DNA of 64,000 nt from Gracilaria domingensis (lineage: Eukaryota > Rhodophyta > Florideophyceae > Gracilariales > Gracilariaceae), in the NCBI GenBank assembly GCA_022539475.1, contig VCMS01000021.1:248001-312000 (forward strand), read 5' to 3'. Each line of letters opens with the position of its first letter. Within the stretch, counting starts at the first letter, position 1. This document shows, in pieces, positions 1-11,444 of the stretch. Position numbers and translations under genes: made by a program. The notes below the pieces were generated by a model, which did not search any database, had not been told where the DNA came from, and saw only the letters and a list, made by a program, of their open reading frames with translations.

Positions 1-238
1 ATCGGGAATTTGAGGGAACGCAGGGTGGGGTTCACCGTGGTGCACGTTGCATTGGTTGTGCTCCCATCACGGGCACTTCGCGTTGCTCTCCCGCGCGTTG
101 CGTCGCATAAGATAGTCACCCAAATGGGATCTTGGTGGACTGGAAATCGTTGTTCAGTGAGAACCGCAATCGCGGTCGCTCCCCGAGTGGGAATGTTAGG
201 CCAGCCTCGGGACGAGGCCAGGCCCAAGAAGGGGAGTC

Positions 239-664
239 TGTAGTGCAGTGAGAGGTACCGCCCTGACGGGTGCATAGTATTTGTTTATTTAGTTAGTGTG
301 CACAGGGGGCACCTCGGGTCTCACACGTGTAAGGTTGTGACAGTTGTCGTGTCGCCCTTCGGGACCCCCCCTTATAGGTAGATAGTTTATTATTTTCGAC
401 ACGTGGCTTGTGCCCGTAGGAGGTGCACTTAAGCATCTCCCGCCGGGCAGAGCTCATCGTGGTAAACCTCAAGCACCCCCTAGCCGATTCTTCCATCGTC
501 TAGTTTTCCACAAGGGTCATCCTACCGTCACTACCGGTGCTGCGCGCCTATCTCGCGCCCCGTTGTTAGCGTCCGTTGAGTGCTCCTACGTCCCCGCTTG
601 GGTGCTGCGCAATTTGTTCCTTTATCAGGGCATAGTACGTTGTCACGGCCTGTGGCTATACTAC
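239..664 (+). mobile_element. Solo LTR inserted in element A
   Basis: The 426-bp block starts TGTAGTGCAG and ends CTATACTACA. These are the same TGTAG/CTACA-type ends as the LTRs of element B, in the plus orientation. AGTC (235-238) is repeated directly after it (665-668), giving a 4-bp target duplication. It separates the RNase H part of element A from the integrase part, so it arrived after element A. The interior is only loosely similar to the element B LTR, so it belongs to a sister family. Confidence 0.7.
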
Positions 665-2468
665 AAGTCGGGTCCTTATCTGAGTACAGAAAGGATCCCC
701 GTGTTGTTCATCTATTACCTCTTCAGCGGTAATGGGTTCAAATGAGCTAGGCGGTGGCTCGGGCGTTTCTGCGGCGAGAATATCGTCACAGACGTCACCC
801 GTAATTTCGGAGTCTTCCTCCCAGTCTTCCACCAAGAAGCATGGTGTGTCATCGTCGTCGACAGGTTCTGCTTCTACAGACGTTCCTAAGCGGGAAAGCG
901 CATCAGCCTGCATATTCAGGGTACCCCGTTTGTGCCGGACATCAAAATCAAATTCCGATAGACGGAGACGCCAACGCATGAGGGGACCCGACGGCTCGGA
1001 GATCTCCATAAGCCAGCGGAGAGCCGAATAATCGGTATGTACCTGAAAATGGGTTCCCATGAGATAGAGTCTTAAGGTAAACAGCTCCCAAACGACGGCG
1101 AGACACTCTTTCTCAGAGACTGAGTAATTACGGTCATGCACGTTCGATGAACGGGACCAGTATCCAACTGGACGTCGCTCGCCTTCCTTCGAGACTTGAA
1201 ACAAGGCACAACTGACTTGGTGGTCACTGGAATCAGTATCAACTTTTATATGGAAGCCCTGGAGTGGGCAACGCCAAAATCGGCGGAGACGTAACAGCGT
1301 CGATTAACGACGAAAAGGCGGATGCTTCCGCATCGCCGAATGGTTCCAGTTTAACTGACTGTCCTTTCCTGAGGAGAGAGTTGAGTGGAGCTGCAGTATC
1401 AGCAAAATTCGAGACGAACCGACGGTAGACATTACACAAACCGAGAAATGATCGGAGTTCCGTTTGAGTTGTGGGATGTTTCGCTTCCTTCAGCGACTTC
1501 ACCCTTATCTCGTCTACCGAGAGTTTCCCTGGGTGGATAATGTGGCCCAGGTATTTCACCGAGTCGGTAAAGAATTCTCATTTCTTGAGCTTCAAGGTAA
1601 CACCTGCGTCACGCATAACCTGCATCACTTCCCTCACATGGGACATATGTTCATCCATACTGTTGGAAAATACGAAAATGTCGTCCAAGTACACGAGACA
1701 AGTCTTACACTTGAATCTGGCCAACATAATGTCAATCGCGCGCTGAAACGTAGCGGGAGCATTCGTTAGCCCGAAGGGCATCCGTTTGAAACGGTACAGT
1801 CCTTGGTGACATACAAACGCGGTCTTGTCTCGATCTTCCTTTCGAATTGGAACCTGCCAGTAACCCCAATTGGCGTCAAGGACGGTAAATACTCTGGCGC
1901 TTCCCAGCGAGTCGATGTACTCATCCATCCGTGGAATCGGGTACACGTCTTTGACGGTAACGGCGTTGGGTCGCCTGTAATCGATGAAAAAACGCTACGA
2001 TCCATCCGACTTCAGAACAAGTACAACGGGCGATGCCAAAGAAGACTGAGCTGGCTCAATTACGTCGGCACGTAGCATCTTCTCGACTTGAGACTTTTCT
2101 TTTTCCCGCGATTTCGGGCCTGCCCGATACGGGTGTTGCGCGATTAGGCGAGTATCTGGGAGCAGATCAATACGGTGCTCCGTAATTCCAATTGTTCCAA
2201 GGGAACCGTCCCACATGGGAGTAAATTCTCTGAGCATGTCTCGCAACTTCTCGCGATGAGACGCTGGGACATGGTCTAGATTCAACTTCTCTAATTCCTC
2301 AACAGGATTCGCCTGTTCTGTGCCAGGGAGTAGCGCTGATTTAACTCGAATGAACGGTCGTTCGTGGCCCGAACTAACTAGATTCACCTCTTCAGCAGCA
2401 ACTGCTTCCGGTACGGCGGAGTTTCCATTTCTGGAGGAATCCGACAAAACGGAGTTTCCAGGACGCAC
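656..2468 (-). pseudogene. Reverse transcriptase and RNase H region of element A
   Basis: Minus-strand frames in this block give the RT fingers and palm (LDANWGYWQVPI, MPFGLTNAPATFQ, YLDDIFVF), the thumb and connection (LGHIIHPGKLSVDEIR, TELRSFLGLCNVYRRFV) and the Ty3-type RNase H end (RPVGYWSRSSN, YSVSEKECLAVVWEL, DYSALRWL, QADALSRLG). The block is degraded. It stops where the solo LTR is inserted, and integrase-like sequence resumes below base 239. Confidence 0.85.
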
Positions 2469-2821
2469 CTCCTCCCCTCCTTAGCTTCAGCCACACCGAG
2501 AACCTCGGACGTTGAGATTCTCGTCTGTACGAGCGCCTTCGGATGCGGCAGGACCGAACCCAGTACCTGGTGTCTGACTAGCCACTGAGTGGTTTTGCCA
2601 AAGTTGGCAACCAGTATCTTGAAAGGTTGATCGGGCTCGATAGAAACAACACCATTAGCTAAAGCGAGCTGTCGCTGATCGTATAACAATAAAGACGGTT
2701 GAACTAGTCGAATTCCATGTTGTTTGGAGACGCACTGCACCCAGACCTTGGATTCTGGCGGGATTGAAACGGATTTCGCTATGCGAAGCTTTGTTGATTT
2801 CGGATCCACGTTTGGAACCTC

Positions 2822-3466
2822 CTAAGCCACAGGAAATGGGACGCGCTTCTGGATTGCGCGCCTCAACGGCTTCCGAACGATCGGAATGGTTGTACCGTCT
2901 TCCATTTCCACGGTTTTCGCCCTTGGGCGTATCGCTTCGACAAAGCGGTCGCAAAAATCACAACCGAGTATAACCGGTGCAGCGAGTAGATCGCAGACAA
3001 CAAATTCAAGTTTCACCACGTAGGTGCCAAGTCTCACTGTGAGAGTTAAGTAACCAACCGTGCGCAACGGGTTATTGTTCGCGTCAGCGATATCCAAGCT
3101 TGGAGTATAGCGAACGAATTCACGAAGTGCTTGGGGCACTAACGAAGAGTGAATGAGATTGGGCGCAGCGCCCGTGTCCAACACAGACAGTTGACGAACC
3201 ATAAAGTGGTGTGATAAGCCTAGGTCGGCGTAAACCCTATAATTTCTCTTGGCCTTCACAAGGACTCTATCCGGGTTACGGAAATTTTGGGACCGTACCC
3301 ACGGACGACGGAGAACCGTTAAAAGCTCTGAGTCCACGTCAGATTGAGCCATCTTTCTCGTAAAGATCTTCCTCTCAAGGAAAGTGACCTGGGAGCGAAG
3401 CGGCGGCGCCTCGGGCGTCTCCGACTTCGGCTCAGGAGACGCCACTCCCGCAGGGGGAACTCCCAA
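2822..3466 (-). pseudogene. Retropepsin region of element A
   Basis: The frame carries the aspartic-protease signature VLDTGAAPNLIHSSLV followed by the flap and second-strand region (LGCDFCDRFVEAIRP). It follows gag on the minus strand. The same arrangement, with VLDTGAGPNLV, is seen at the start of element B pol. It is part of a broken polyprotein. Confidence 0.8.
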
Positions 3467-3510
3467 GTTTAGTTTTTCTGGGCGGGGTTGGCCGGCGACG
3501 GCAAACTCTG

Positions 3511-5601
3511 CTAAGAGTGGGAAACAGAATTCCCGGGTTCGGGGTTGGTCACAGTTACCTGTTCAGCCTGGTTCCGAGGTTGCTCAGTTCGAACGTTCTG
3601 TCCTGTAACAGGATTGCCAAACTTGGCCCTTTGCTCTTCATAATTCTTACTCGGAACACGAGCACGGTCAGCTGGTGACAAGGACTCATACCACCCGATA
3701 ATTTTCGGTAACTTCCGAGAGGGCAACATGCACACAGATGCAATATGACCGGGTCGGTAACAAATATGACAGACGGTCGTCACCGACTTATCGAAAGATC
3801 GATTACCATCTGGCCGTCGTTGCGGTTGCGCATTCACCCATCCTGGGCGTGAGAAACGGCTGCCGTTGGTCGCGTAAGCGAGCAGAGCGGCCTGTACCCG
3901 TGTTTCTTCCATATAGAGTGCGGGGTCACCTTCCGAGATCGAAGTCGACGATGAATGAATGTCAGAAGACCCATACGAGTCGGGAGCACTTCCAAAGAAG
4001 TGAACGCTATCCAGATCCGGGTTCACGGAGCTCCCACTTTCCAAGGAAAGAGATGGAGATGACTCGTTGACGAGCAACGCCCTTGAGCGACGGGGTTTCG
4101 GTGGGCGCCGAGCACGGAGGACTTCGCCTTCAGCCTGGGCGTACTGGACCAATTCCAGATACGTAATCCTACGTTTCTCTTCGCGATATCGCGCCACCAA
4201 AGCCTTGATAGAAGGGTCCAACCCATCCACGAACATTGTGCATCTCTCCTGAGCGGAGTACACATTTTCACAGCGATAAAACGCTTTGTTCAACCGAGTT
4301 GAGCAAACCGTTTCGTTCTCTTCAGTTTTCTGTTTAGTATCTCGCAGAGCTTGCGTCGCGTTGTGAATCGCGCTTCCTGTTGCATAGGACCTCAGGAGGT
4401 AGTGGACCGCTTGCGGCCAATAACTGACACCTCCTTCAGTTGCACGGGACGACCCTCGGACCGAGTTAAACTGATCCTCAGCCATCCCTGACAGAAAATA
4501 GGGTAAAGCGAGAAACGCTTGCGCCTCGTTCATACCGAGAATGTCGGCTTCCTGCACAAAGTGGGCCAGGAAGTCCAGTACCAGAATTGGATCTTCGCCA
4601 TCGAATTTCTTCGTAAAGACGATATTCAGTCTTCTGATGTGGTCCTTCACCTTACCAGTGCTTCGCGAGGTGCGACTTGAAGATGAATCGTCCATTCGGT
4701 AATAACGATACGATAACAGCTTCCTGTAGAGGAGATTCGTTGGTTTCAACTCCTTGAGTCCAAGATAACGTCTACCTTTCTCGCGAGAGCGAATCACTCC
4801 TTGAGTGGCATATGTCGCCTTCGACTTCGTCCCGCGGGATCTACTCCCATACCGTTCTCGGTCTTCCTCACTATCCGAAGAACTGGATGAAGTAGATTTC
4901 GCAGAGCGCACGCTAGAATTGGAACTACACGAATCCGAGTCGTAACGGAGTTCCTTTTTGGATCGTCGATTTCCGTGATACGGAGATTGGCGTGCCGAGC
5001 GCTTAGAAGCTTCTTCCTTAGCATTCTTCGCATCAGATGCGTTATCCATCCGGATGATCTCTTCGAGAGGAGACAACCGAGTGGTTAGGTGATCGATTTC
5101 AGCTCGATGCTCCTGAATAGAGGAATGGTAAGCTTGAACAAAAGCGGCTGGTGCACCCAGACTTTCCAAAATGGAATTCACATCTTGACGTAAGACACGA
5201 ATGTCATTCGTCGGATCTCCGATTTCAGCTTGGTCAAGCTTCCGTCTGAGATACTGCAGATCCTCGAACAACGAGTTTTGCGCGAGCTGACTGACACCGA
5301 GTTGAGCCTCGAGGTACGAGTATCCAGGGGTTTCAACCACATCGTCTGGTCTCTCCGTGGCCGGAGTACCCGTAACGGGCGGAGCTCCTGCCGTAGAAGC
5401 GGCCATCGGACCCGACGTGACTGACAAAGCTCTCCGGGGCTCCGGGACCTGTTCATTGTCAGGCGACCTTGCAGGTACGGAGGCGTGAGAACGCGGAGGC
5501 CTAGGCGGAGGCACACCAGCATCTCTGGCCACACCGTTTCGAGAGTTCGGCGCAGGTGGCGCCATACCGGGCCACGGTGTACCGAACTGCGGTAAGATCA
5601 A
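3511..5601 (-). pseudogene. Gag of element A
   Basis: This is a 696-codon open frame. The first third is Pro-rich and then helical. A Ser/Lys/Arg-rich stretch lies near residues 190-260, and a capsid-like helical domain near 325-480 resembles the equivalent part of element B gag (FDGEDPILVLDFLAHF against FSGSNPISILRFLSLF). A CCHC zinc knuckle (C-x2-C-x4-H-x4-C, CHICYRPGHIASVC) lies near residue 610. Gag would package the element's RNA. It belongs to a fossil element, so no host function is proposed. Confidence 0.85.
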
Positions 5602-5780
5602 ATTAACAACGAGAGGTCTCGATACTCCAAAGAGTAAGTAACGAACAACAAATAAAACACTCTAGAGAGTCCACTGTTCCACATTAGCTTCCCAAAAACC
5701 AATTGATCACTAATCGTGGGACTCCTCGACAAGAACGAGAACGAAAGAAAGAATCCAACCCGTTCTAGGTCGGGAGACCA

Positions 5781-5822
5781 TTTGTAGAGCAAAACCCCAT
5801 CGCTGGGGTTTTGCTCTGCAAA
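5781..5822. repeat. Near-perfect inverted repeat at the edge of element A
   Basis: Two 18-bp arms (TTTGTAGAGCAAAACCCC and the reverse complement of GGGGTTTTGCTCTGCAAA) differ at one base and flank a 6-nt loop. The left arm begins just outside the primer-binding site of element A, exactly where its 5' LTR should end. The right arm opens into AT-rich sequence. It could be a recombination or foldback scar, or the tip of an AT-rich insertion. Confidence 0.75.
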
Positions 5823-6795
5823 TAAAAATTAAGTCGGTAACGTAGCGACTACAATTGAAGAGTTGGTATGCGATGGGTTTGGTTTTGACAGTAATGAAAA
5901 TGAAGAATGCCTGTTTTTTCAAGATGAAAAACAGCAAGGCGGTCATTACAGTATGTTCTAACAGTAGTTTACTCAGTGCTTTTAAAAGTGAGCTATAATA
6001 AATTGCGAACAAAATGTAGTGAAAAGTATTCCAGGTTCGCAAAGAGTTTCTTTTTCTATACTTCTTTGAATAGTTTAGAACCTTACACTTTTCCTTCTTG
6101 TTTACCTGTGAGTTCGATTTGTTCTAAAGTGTTGGAATCTATTTTTTAATATATAATCTTTTAAAGTTAATTAGAAGTTTGCGTGAATGAACGGAATAAG
6201 AAATCAGTTGTTTAAAAACTAGAAATTTGGTGAAAGCAAATATTAATTTTAAATCACCAGCATTTTAAAGGTATGTTTAAAGCCTTTCAGAATTTTAACA
6301 ATTTGTTTTTTCTCTTATTCTATAATCCTATTTTTAGTAGTTCTAACATTTTGGGGGAAATGATAACAAAGTTTTACAATGGATGCTTTCAATCTTTAAT
6401 TTAAGACCTGTTAGGGCATTGTCCAAAAAATCATGTTATGACAGAAAGTTCCTTTTGCTGAATTTTAATTTGCTGACATTAGTTGATCTTTTGTAAGGGA
6501 GTTCTCTAAAATCCAACAAAAATGCGCTGTATTACTCGTCGCATTTTTTTTAAATTCTTTGTCTAGTAGTACTGTTTATGAAGAAACATGACTGGTTCTA
6601 ATTGTAAAAGGTCAACTTTGAGTTTGTACTAAAAACTAGGTTCACAATACCTGTAACAAGCTTTTTGCTGCTTTGGAGTATATTTTATTTTTAGCAAAGT
6701 GCTCGATTAGTTTAGCTTTAGCTCTATTCTTTTGTAAGTAGGAGCTTTGCTATACATCATATTCTTTGGCCTCGAAATGTAAGAGAGAGATTCGG
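5823..6795. repeat. AT-rich decayed repeat, copy 1
   Basis: This is strongly AT-rich non-coding sequence. Stretches around 6440-6780 align by eye with about 62780-63120. Shared landmarks are a CTTTTTGCT/TAATTTG block, an AAATGCGC-then-CGCAT block about 20 bp long, and an AGGAGCT-then-TGCTAT block. No coding potential is seen. It is probably the decayed body of a repeat family, perhaps linked to the LTR copy that follows at 6876. Confidence 0.5.
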
Positions 6796-6875
6796 TGCAG
6801 AAGACCAACACACGAGAGCGACGTTTCCAAAATTACGGTTGTAGAGCAGGACGCCCTGAAGGAAATGCACCCAGG

Positions 6876-7668
6876 TGATTTTCATAATTTATTGATCCTA
6901 AAGCGGCTTGGACACCTCATGTTATGCGAAAATACTGTAATAATAGCCCTTTCTTGGAGCATGCCTAGAAAGGGTAGTTTTTCTGCACGCGTGTGCCGAG
7001 TTGGCTCGAGGCCGAATGCGCAGTGACAAACCTGTCTCAATTGCACACGTGTAAAGCGCTCACTAGCAGCGTCGGATAGTTGAATATTTTTAGTAAACAT
7101 TTATCAGTTCTCTATTTAAATGGCGGCACTTGTTGCCAATGTACGGGAGATGTACTTTAGGTAGGCCTTTTGCCCTAGCTTCGTAGCGCGTGCAAACGGT
7201 TGCTTGTCCTTAACTGGGCTAATTAGCCGTCTCTGTGTAGGTCCGACCAGTTTTTGTCTACCATGGCATCTTTTTGTTGGTTTTCTGCTATTATTGCTGT
7301 CATACCGTTCTGTTTTGTATGCTTTTTTATTCAGGTTTGGCCCATTAGTCTCGGATTTTGCTTTAGTTAATTACGAGTCAGTGCTCTGCGGTTCGTTTGC
7401 TGATCTTTTATGGAGCCATACCGTTTGGGTCGATTCTTTTACTTGTTGTGGCACACGAAACATTTAGATTTTTACCGTGGTTTTTTGAGTTTGTGTTTCG
7501 ACTGCACGTTTAGATTAAACCTATTTTGATCTACATCTCTTATTGCGCTTTTTTTATTAGAGAGGTTTAGTGCTACATCTACCTTTGTAGAGAGCAAGAT
7601 TCAAACACTTTTCAGGTGCGTTTTTTGCGACGCTGCACTTGTTTGCCAACTTTTGGGATTGCACCACA
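6876..7668 (+). mobile_element. AT-eroded LTR copy (pair of 56641-57422)
   Basis: About 790 bp align collinearly with 56641-57422. Both share a start near TTGATCC, a middle block around TTAGTCTCGGATTTT against CTAGTCTCGGGACTT, and the end GGGATTGCACCACA. Most differences turn C into T or G into A in this copy. The end in CA is followed by TGGCCCTAGATAC, which could be a primer-binding site, so this may be a 5' LTR whose interior is lost. No target duplication was found. Confidence 0.65.
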
Positions 7669-9466
7669 ATGGCCCTAGATACAAAGGTTTCGAGTTCAAG
7701 CCCCGGTTGGTTCAAAAGACATTCCTGCTCAGTTACAATGAATGCTTGTTTGATTGCACTCAAATTTTGACTGTGAGCCTTAGAAAGGCAGCCAAAAATC
7801 AAATTCGTTTTGAATTGCTTTGGCATAAGCGCTTTGGCTGCATTCAATTCTTTAACAAGTTACGGCATTCAAAACCGGGATAAGCGGTTCTTATTTGACG
7901 TATAACGTAAAGCCCGTAGTCAAACGTAGTCAAACGTTGAATGAAAACATTCAAAACTTTTGACTACGTATTCAAATTGTTACTTATTGCTTAGACCATC
8001 AGGAAGCGGCCAGCTTGGTGCTCCTGCGTCAAAAGTCCTGACAGTACAGATTAAGGATTGCACGTTCTCTGGGGCTGCCAATACGAGTCCAGAATATAAT
8101 AAACATATATATCGATAACCAACCGCACTAACAGCGATAATGTAGAACACACAATTGGTCATTACCTGTCAGCTACAGCACTATAAACTATTCTCAACAA
8201 CAAATTCATAACATATAGATAGTAGATGATAAAACCGATAAAAAGGTATGAAAAGCAAGAGAGAAAAATTTTAATAAACGAAACCCAGCAAAACATCGAT
8301 AGCATATCTATTGAAAAAACGTTTTGAACAGCGGGCGTGATGCTATCTGGCAGGGTAAATAGATGATCTCTGTAGCGATCATGATGCCAAAACCATGTAT
8401 CAAAACACACATCACAACCCCTCACGCTGATTTTTTTAGAAATCAAAAACAGTCTTATGACTGCTCGATCGCCCTTATAGTGCCGCGAACGCGCTGGTGA
8501 AACCTACGCCGGGATTGGCTTGCTGATGGCTTGATCAACCATTTTGCATCCAAGCCATAGTGTTACTTAGACCAGAAGGCAAAGTTCGTCGGATATTCCC
8601 AACGGGAAGAAGGGAGGTAGGGAGCTATAAGAAGGTGTGTTAGTGTTCTTCCAGATACGTCTAACTTTAATGTCTTTTCTTAGAGTATATTCTTTCAATA
8701 CGTTTCTCATGCTTGCGTACAGATCTTCACAAAACAAGATACCGCACAAATTGGTTTAGAGCTTTAAGTGACTGCATACTAATATTAGTTATGACGTTCA
8801 AGACAGTTTGATACCCTCGAACTACATTGTAGCTGACAACTTTCATTCAACTCGAAACCATCTTTCACGCTTTCACGCCAGTGACTGTTGGTCTCAGTCC
8901 TAAATTTAGTTTTTCGCATGTAACAATAGAATCCAAGACCTGGAGTTCTGATTATTTTTTTCATTCCAAAAGAGGACAGCACATTACAAGACTTGGTCAA
9001 AGCTTTATCTCTACTATCAAATTGGTCCTTACATGTATCAAACTGCGAATGTAGAGACCAAAATTGGTTTGGTTTCTCGCTCAGATCTACAAAGCACCAC
9101 TCTAATAGGACATATGCTATGTTTCTCACACACCGTCGGTAGTCTACCAGAAATGGAACGGGTTTTCAACAGAAAAGAACGTCTTGATGCCTTCTTAAAC
9201 CGGCAAAGACCAAGTCGTCGTAAACATTTGAACAAATACAAACTATCCCATCCGTATTCAGGATACTGTCAGGCAAGATGACCACAAACATTTTTCTCCA
9301 CGAACACGGCTTTGCGCAACATTCTATAAACGTGACAACTGACCGAGGTCGACCAGCTCTGCATTCATTGCGCTCTCGAGCATCTCATTGGTCTCTGCTG
9401 AAGTAGAATGGAGCATTCTCTTTGGAATCAAAGATTTACACTTGTCGTTCCCAAGCTCGACAATTT
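7669..9466. other. AT-rich stretch without a recognisable gene
   Basis: Only short, unconvincing open frames are present. The first 200 bases may be leftover interior of the element whose LTR ends at 7668. A short motif (GTCAAACGTAGTCAAACGTTG, in part) near 7918 recurs loosely near 12057. The stretch may also hold the 3' end of the hAT element, but no terminal inverted repeat was identified. Confidence 0.5.
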
Positions 9467-11444
9467 CTAAAGGAATTGAATCGAGATTGCAGTGCAAAAA
9501 AGCGACATATCGACAAACGCCGCGTCCATCCTGTTTCGCCTACCAGAAAGAAGCCACCCGGCGTTTCCGAAGTCTCTCTCAATTTGTGCAGAAGACGCGG
9601 GGTGGCCAAGAACCGATTGAGCAACAACACTCAGAACAGGATACGTAGCTTTTCTTGACCTCCACCAACTTAAAAGAGAGCGAGTTGAAACCGCTTCGGG
9701 CCTTACGTTTTCGTTTAAAAGATAAGCTTCTACCTCCGCTTCAATCATCTCCGCCATTGACGGCTGAACAGAATTACCTTCCGATCCCTGACTGGCAAAC
9801 TCATCAAAGTCCCATAGCTTTCCAGCACTGAGCGACTTCTCTGTATCACGTCTCGCAGACGATCTAGCCTCTTCATCATTACTTGAGTGAGTACCAGATA
9901 TAGCAGATTGATTGTACATTCCTACCTCTTGGCAAAATGATAAGATAGCGTCCTTGACTCCTTTTCTCTGCTGGTCTGCATCGAGGTCGCTCAACACGTA
10001 GTTTAAACACCGTAGCTTCCTATAAACTGGATGAAAGAAAACCTGCATCTCTAATACCAAAGATCGAGCTGTACCATTATAACCATCGTAAAATCTGGTC
10101 ATAAGTGCGTCTCGTAGAAGTTTTCGCGTGTATGATGTCAAAGAGCAGAGGTCTGAAGCTTGTTTTCTAGAAGCGCAATAGTTCTTAGAAAAGAATGCCG
10201 TATCGGAAGGGTCATATATCGTTAGTGGGGCATCACAATCTACAAGATGTTTCTTGATACGGCACAAAGCCAGGAAGGCATCAATTCCAGCCGGATAGGA
10301 TGTCGCTTGAGGCTGCCGAATCACTTCACAAACCGAATACATAAGCGAAAACAGTTCTACCAATTTCTGCTTCTCGTCCATCAGAGGGAATGCTTTCAGC
10401 TCGTTTCGTTCGTAGTGCCTTACAAGTATATCCCATAATTGCAGGAATCGCTGCAAGAGGCGAACAGTAGATAACCAGCGGTGGGATACATCGGACAGCA
10501 GTTTTAGACATTTTGTCGTACCCTCAAGTTGCACTTCTTCGAATCTTCGTCGCATAGTTGTACTCTTATTCAGATGTTCTATAATTTTTTTCACATCTCT
10601 CAAGAGTCCCCTACAGTTTGTGTTACGAACTCCCTCACTATGTAAAGATGTTTCAAATGCGTCAACTAAAGCACAGTTCAAAAGATGAGGAATGCACCAA
10701 TCCCAGAATCCTGGCAACAGCTTGCTACATAAAAGTCGGATATCAGAACCACTGTCCGAGGTACTCGAAAACAAATGCTTCAAATCCAGTTCGAATTCAA
10801 TAAAAATCGTATTGATCCAGAGCTGAAGAATGTCCGATAGACGTCTACTTTCTGCTAATGTAGTACTCGGATTGAACTGACGGACTGCAAGAAGAAAGGA
10901 CTTCATTTGCCACTCACTATCAACAAAGAATATGCATAGGCCACAAAACTTATCGCGTGACATTGGCGAGGTCCATTAATCTACGTTACAGTAAAAGAAT
11001 GAAATTCGAGCTGCCTGAATAGCCTTACGGAATTCCACTTTGAAGAACCTTGTTGTCGCATAGTACATTTCAACAATATGTTTCTTTATCACTTCACCAT
11101 GCATCGTGGAATTAAACTCTCTCTTACTATCCAGGAATCGTACAAAAATTTGAAACTCAGGGCAGGAAACCATTGTGAAGGGTAGAAACTTTCGCAAAAT
11201 GACCCTTGTCAAGTTCAAAGAATGAAAACAAGTTGGATCTGTTCTCATATATACCTTTTGTTGCTTAGAAATGTTCGAGGCAAGTTGGCGTTTAGCAAAA
11301 TTCATTTTCTTGGTGCGATCCGACAAAATTTTGTGCTTGTTTCTCACATGATAAGTAATGTTGGTGTAGCTTCTACCGAGCTTGATTTTGCTCGTGCAGT
11401 TTACAGCAAGACAAACCCAATAAGTTTGATCTGGAGCAACCTGT
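9467..11444 (-). pseudogene. hAT-superfamily transposase, one in-frame stop
   Basis: This relic would cut and paste hAT DNA transposons. Upstream coding (about 11444 down to 10979) includes a BED-type zinc finger, with W-V-C then C and a Y-x7-H-x4-H tail around 11350-11440, then a helical region. The main 498-codon part (10963-9467) continues through an RNase H-like core with a long insertion. It ends in a typical hAT C-terminal dimerisation domain (WWRSRKATYPVLSVVAQ, SSAQIERDFGNAG, LLSGRRNRM). A TAA at 10976-10978 lies in the same frame between the two parts, so the gene is inactive unless read through. No ATG precedes the BED finger after the stop at 11445-11447. An AG-type acceptor there could mean a lost first exon. 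Confidence 0.85.

Larger units (their letters stand above)
1..5783 (-). mobile_element. Element A: old Ty3/Gypsy-type LTR retrotransposon, partial at window edge
   Basis: Read on the minus strand, the order is primer-binding site, gag with a CCHC knuckle, retropepsin, reverse transcriptase, RNase H, then the start of an integrase zinc-finger region that leaves the window at base 1. The order and the RT motifs (MPFGLTNAPATFQ, YLDDIFVF) fit Ty3/Gypsy. The primer-binding segment at about 5766-5780 matches that of element B (TGGTCTCCCGACC), so the two elements are related families. It is a fossil with several breaks in pol, and a solo LTR sits inside it. No 5' LTR is recognisable past 5783, where AT-rich sequence begins. 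It is clearly older than element B. Confidence 0.9.

Noticed and set aside
7680-7710. tRNA T-arm-like stretch (GGTTTCGAGTTCAAGCCCC)
   Set aside because: Stem pairing does not close, and no acceptor stem or anticodon arm could be found around it.
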